This document shows positions 5,327 through 6,067 of a stretch of 6,067 nucleotides of DNA, piece by piece. The stretch lies in contig JAITBO010000182.1 of NCBI GenBank assembly GCA_031283505.1, positions 1 to 6,067 on the forward strand. The letters run 5' to 3'. Position 1 is the stretch's first letter; each line of letters starts with the position of its first letter. A model generated the notes under the pieces. It had not been told where the DNA came from, did not search any database, and saw only the letters and a list, made by a program, of their open reading frames with translations. The position numbers and the translations under genes are program-made. This DNA comes from Treponema sp. (GTDB lineage: Bacteria > Spirochaetota > Spirochaetia > Treponematales > Breznakiellaceae).

Positions 5327-6067
5327 ATGTTGGCAAAGGATATCAAACAGATAGCCATCTACGGAAAAGGAGGTATAGGCAAGTCCACGACTACCTCAAA
5401 CCTCAGCGCGGCCCTTTCCGAACTGGGCCTCAAGGTGATGCAATTCGGTTGTGACCCGAAAAGCGATTCTACCAATACCCTGAGGGACGGCAGATTCATC
5501 CCCACCGTACTGGACACCCTGCGGGAAAAGTCGACGGTCAAGGCGTCGGAGGTGATCTTTCAGGGGTTTAACGGCATCTATTGCGTGGAAGCCGGCGGGC
5601 CCCAGCCGGGGGTCGGCTGTGCGGGCCGGGGTATTATAACGGCGGTTGAACTGTTCAAGCAGCAGAAGGTTTTTGAGGACCTGGGGCTTGATGTGGTAAT
5701 CTACGATGTTCTGGGGGACGTGGTCTGCGGAGGTTTTGCCGTGCCCATACGGGAAGGTATAGCCCGGCACGTTTTTACCGTGTCGTCCTCGGATTTTATG
5801 TCGATATACGCCTCGAACAATCTCTTTAAGGGGATAAGCAAGTATTCCAATTCAGGGGGCGCCCTCCTGGGAGGAGTGATCGCCAATTCTATGGGGCCGC
5901 CCTATTCCCGGGATATCATCGACGATTTTGCTAAAAGGACTTCCACCCAGGTGATCGAGTATATACCCCGGTCCATAACGGTCACCCAGAGCGAACTTCA
6001 GGGGAAAACCACCATCGAGGCGGCTCCCGATTCCGCCCAGGCGGAGGTGTACCGGTCCCTGGCGCAG
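5327..6067 (+). CDS. NifH-superfamily reductase, divergent nitrogenase-like type (partial)
   Basis: The first 247 residues of a nitrogenase-iron-protein homologue, open to the right edge; about 25-45 C-terminal residues are expected to be missing. Members are ATP-driven homodimers that pass electrons from a bridging [4Fe-4S] cluster to a larger partner. Visible: P-loop GKGGIGKS (13-20), switch region GCDPKSDST (41-49), cluster ligands Cys98 in GVGCAGRG and Cys134 in [11 protein letters not shown], and Arg101, the counterpart of the regulatory ADP-ribosylation arginine. The stretch after the switch ([19 protein letters not shown], 50-68) differs from canonical NifH, and the Cys42-Cys98 interval is three residues shorter. 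This resembles the group IV nitrogenase-like clade, which includes CfbC and MarB types, but placement is from memory. AAGAGG (5318-5323) is only 3 nt from the ATG; TTG at 5330 is the alternative start. Partner genes are not visible, so the substrate is unknown. Confidence 0.88.
   Translation, partial: MLAKDIKQIAIYGKGGIGKSTTTSNLSAALSELGLKVMQFGCDPKSDSTNTLRDGRFIPTVLDTLREKSTVKASEVIFQGFNGIYCVEAGGPQPGVGCAGRGIITAVELFKQQKVFEDLGLDVVIYDVLGDVVCGGFAVPIREGIARHVFTVSSSDFMSIYASNNLFKGISKYSNSGGALLGGVIANSMGPPYSRDIIDDFAKRTSTQVIEYIPRSITVTQSELQGKTTIEAAPDSAQAEVYRSLAQ

Noticed and set aside
5359..5886. Minus-strand frames (5359-5541, 5396-5770, 5701-5886) opposite the NifH-like gene
   Set aside because: The plus-strand frame carries the P-loop and both cluster cysteines; these are its complements and have no independent support.
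1..6067. CRISPR array, tRNA, rRNA or insertion-sequence remnants
   Set aside because: No regularly spaced repeats, cloverleaf-like sequence, rRNA motif, transposase motif or terminal inverted repeats with target duplications were seen on either strand by reading; no covariance or HMM search could be run.

Overview
The window is bacterial DNA from an accessory metabolic region. It carries a D-xylose catabolic unit (xylulokinase, xylose isomerase and a divergent AraC-type regulator), an orphan LuxR-type response regulator, and the first 247 codons of a nitrogenase-iron-protein-like (NifH-superfamily) gene that runs off the right edge. Genes are moderately GC-rich and intergenic stretches are clearly AT-rich. 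Plant-sugar use, a two-domain AraC regulator with an N-terminal cupin and a divergent NifH homologue together would suit a gut anaerobe such as a termite-hindgut Treponema. That assignment is an inference from gene content and recall of similar proteins; no rRNA or other taxonomic marker is present, and a Clostridia-like origin is not excluded.

Layout, left to right. 1-343 is AT-rich with no firm gene, but the minus strand holds an open frame with a membrane-spanning segment that may be the start of a gene leaving the left edge, and a perfect 11-bp hairpin follows xylA. xylA (344-1687) and xylB (1809-3284) lie on the minus strand and are transcribed xylB then xylA, separated by 121 bp with a perfect 13-bp hairpin just after the xylB stop. 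The gap 3285-3444 between xylB and the plus-strand AraC-type gene (3445-4278) contains a 16-bp direct repeat placed where an AraC-type activator would contact the xylB promoter. The AraC gene converges on, and overlaps by 35 bp, a minus-strand NarL/FixJ-type response regulator (4244-4960) whose receiver lacks the usual acidic pair. A 366-bp gap (4961-5326) holds divergent promoters, two short dyads and a 17-bp hairpin. The NifH-like gene starts at 5327 and is still open at 6067.

How the parts fit. XylA isomerises D-xylose to D-xylulose and XylB phosphorylates it to xylulose 5-phosphate for the pentose phosphate pathway; the AraC-type protein is the obvious candidate for the xylose-responsive activator. 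The response regulator is divergent from the NifH-like gene and shares its upstream region, so it is a candidate regulator of that gene, but no sensor kinase is visible.

The most interesting item is the NifH-like protein. It keeps the P-loop and both Fe-S cysteines, but its switch region differs from canonical NifH and is three residues shorter, and it sits behind a near-consensus sigma-70 promoter with no recognisable sigma-54 site. This points to a divergent nitrogenase-like reductase of unknown substrate; its partner genes should lie to the right of the window.
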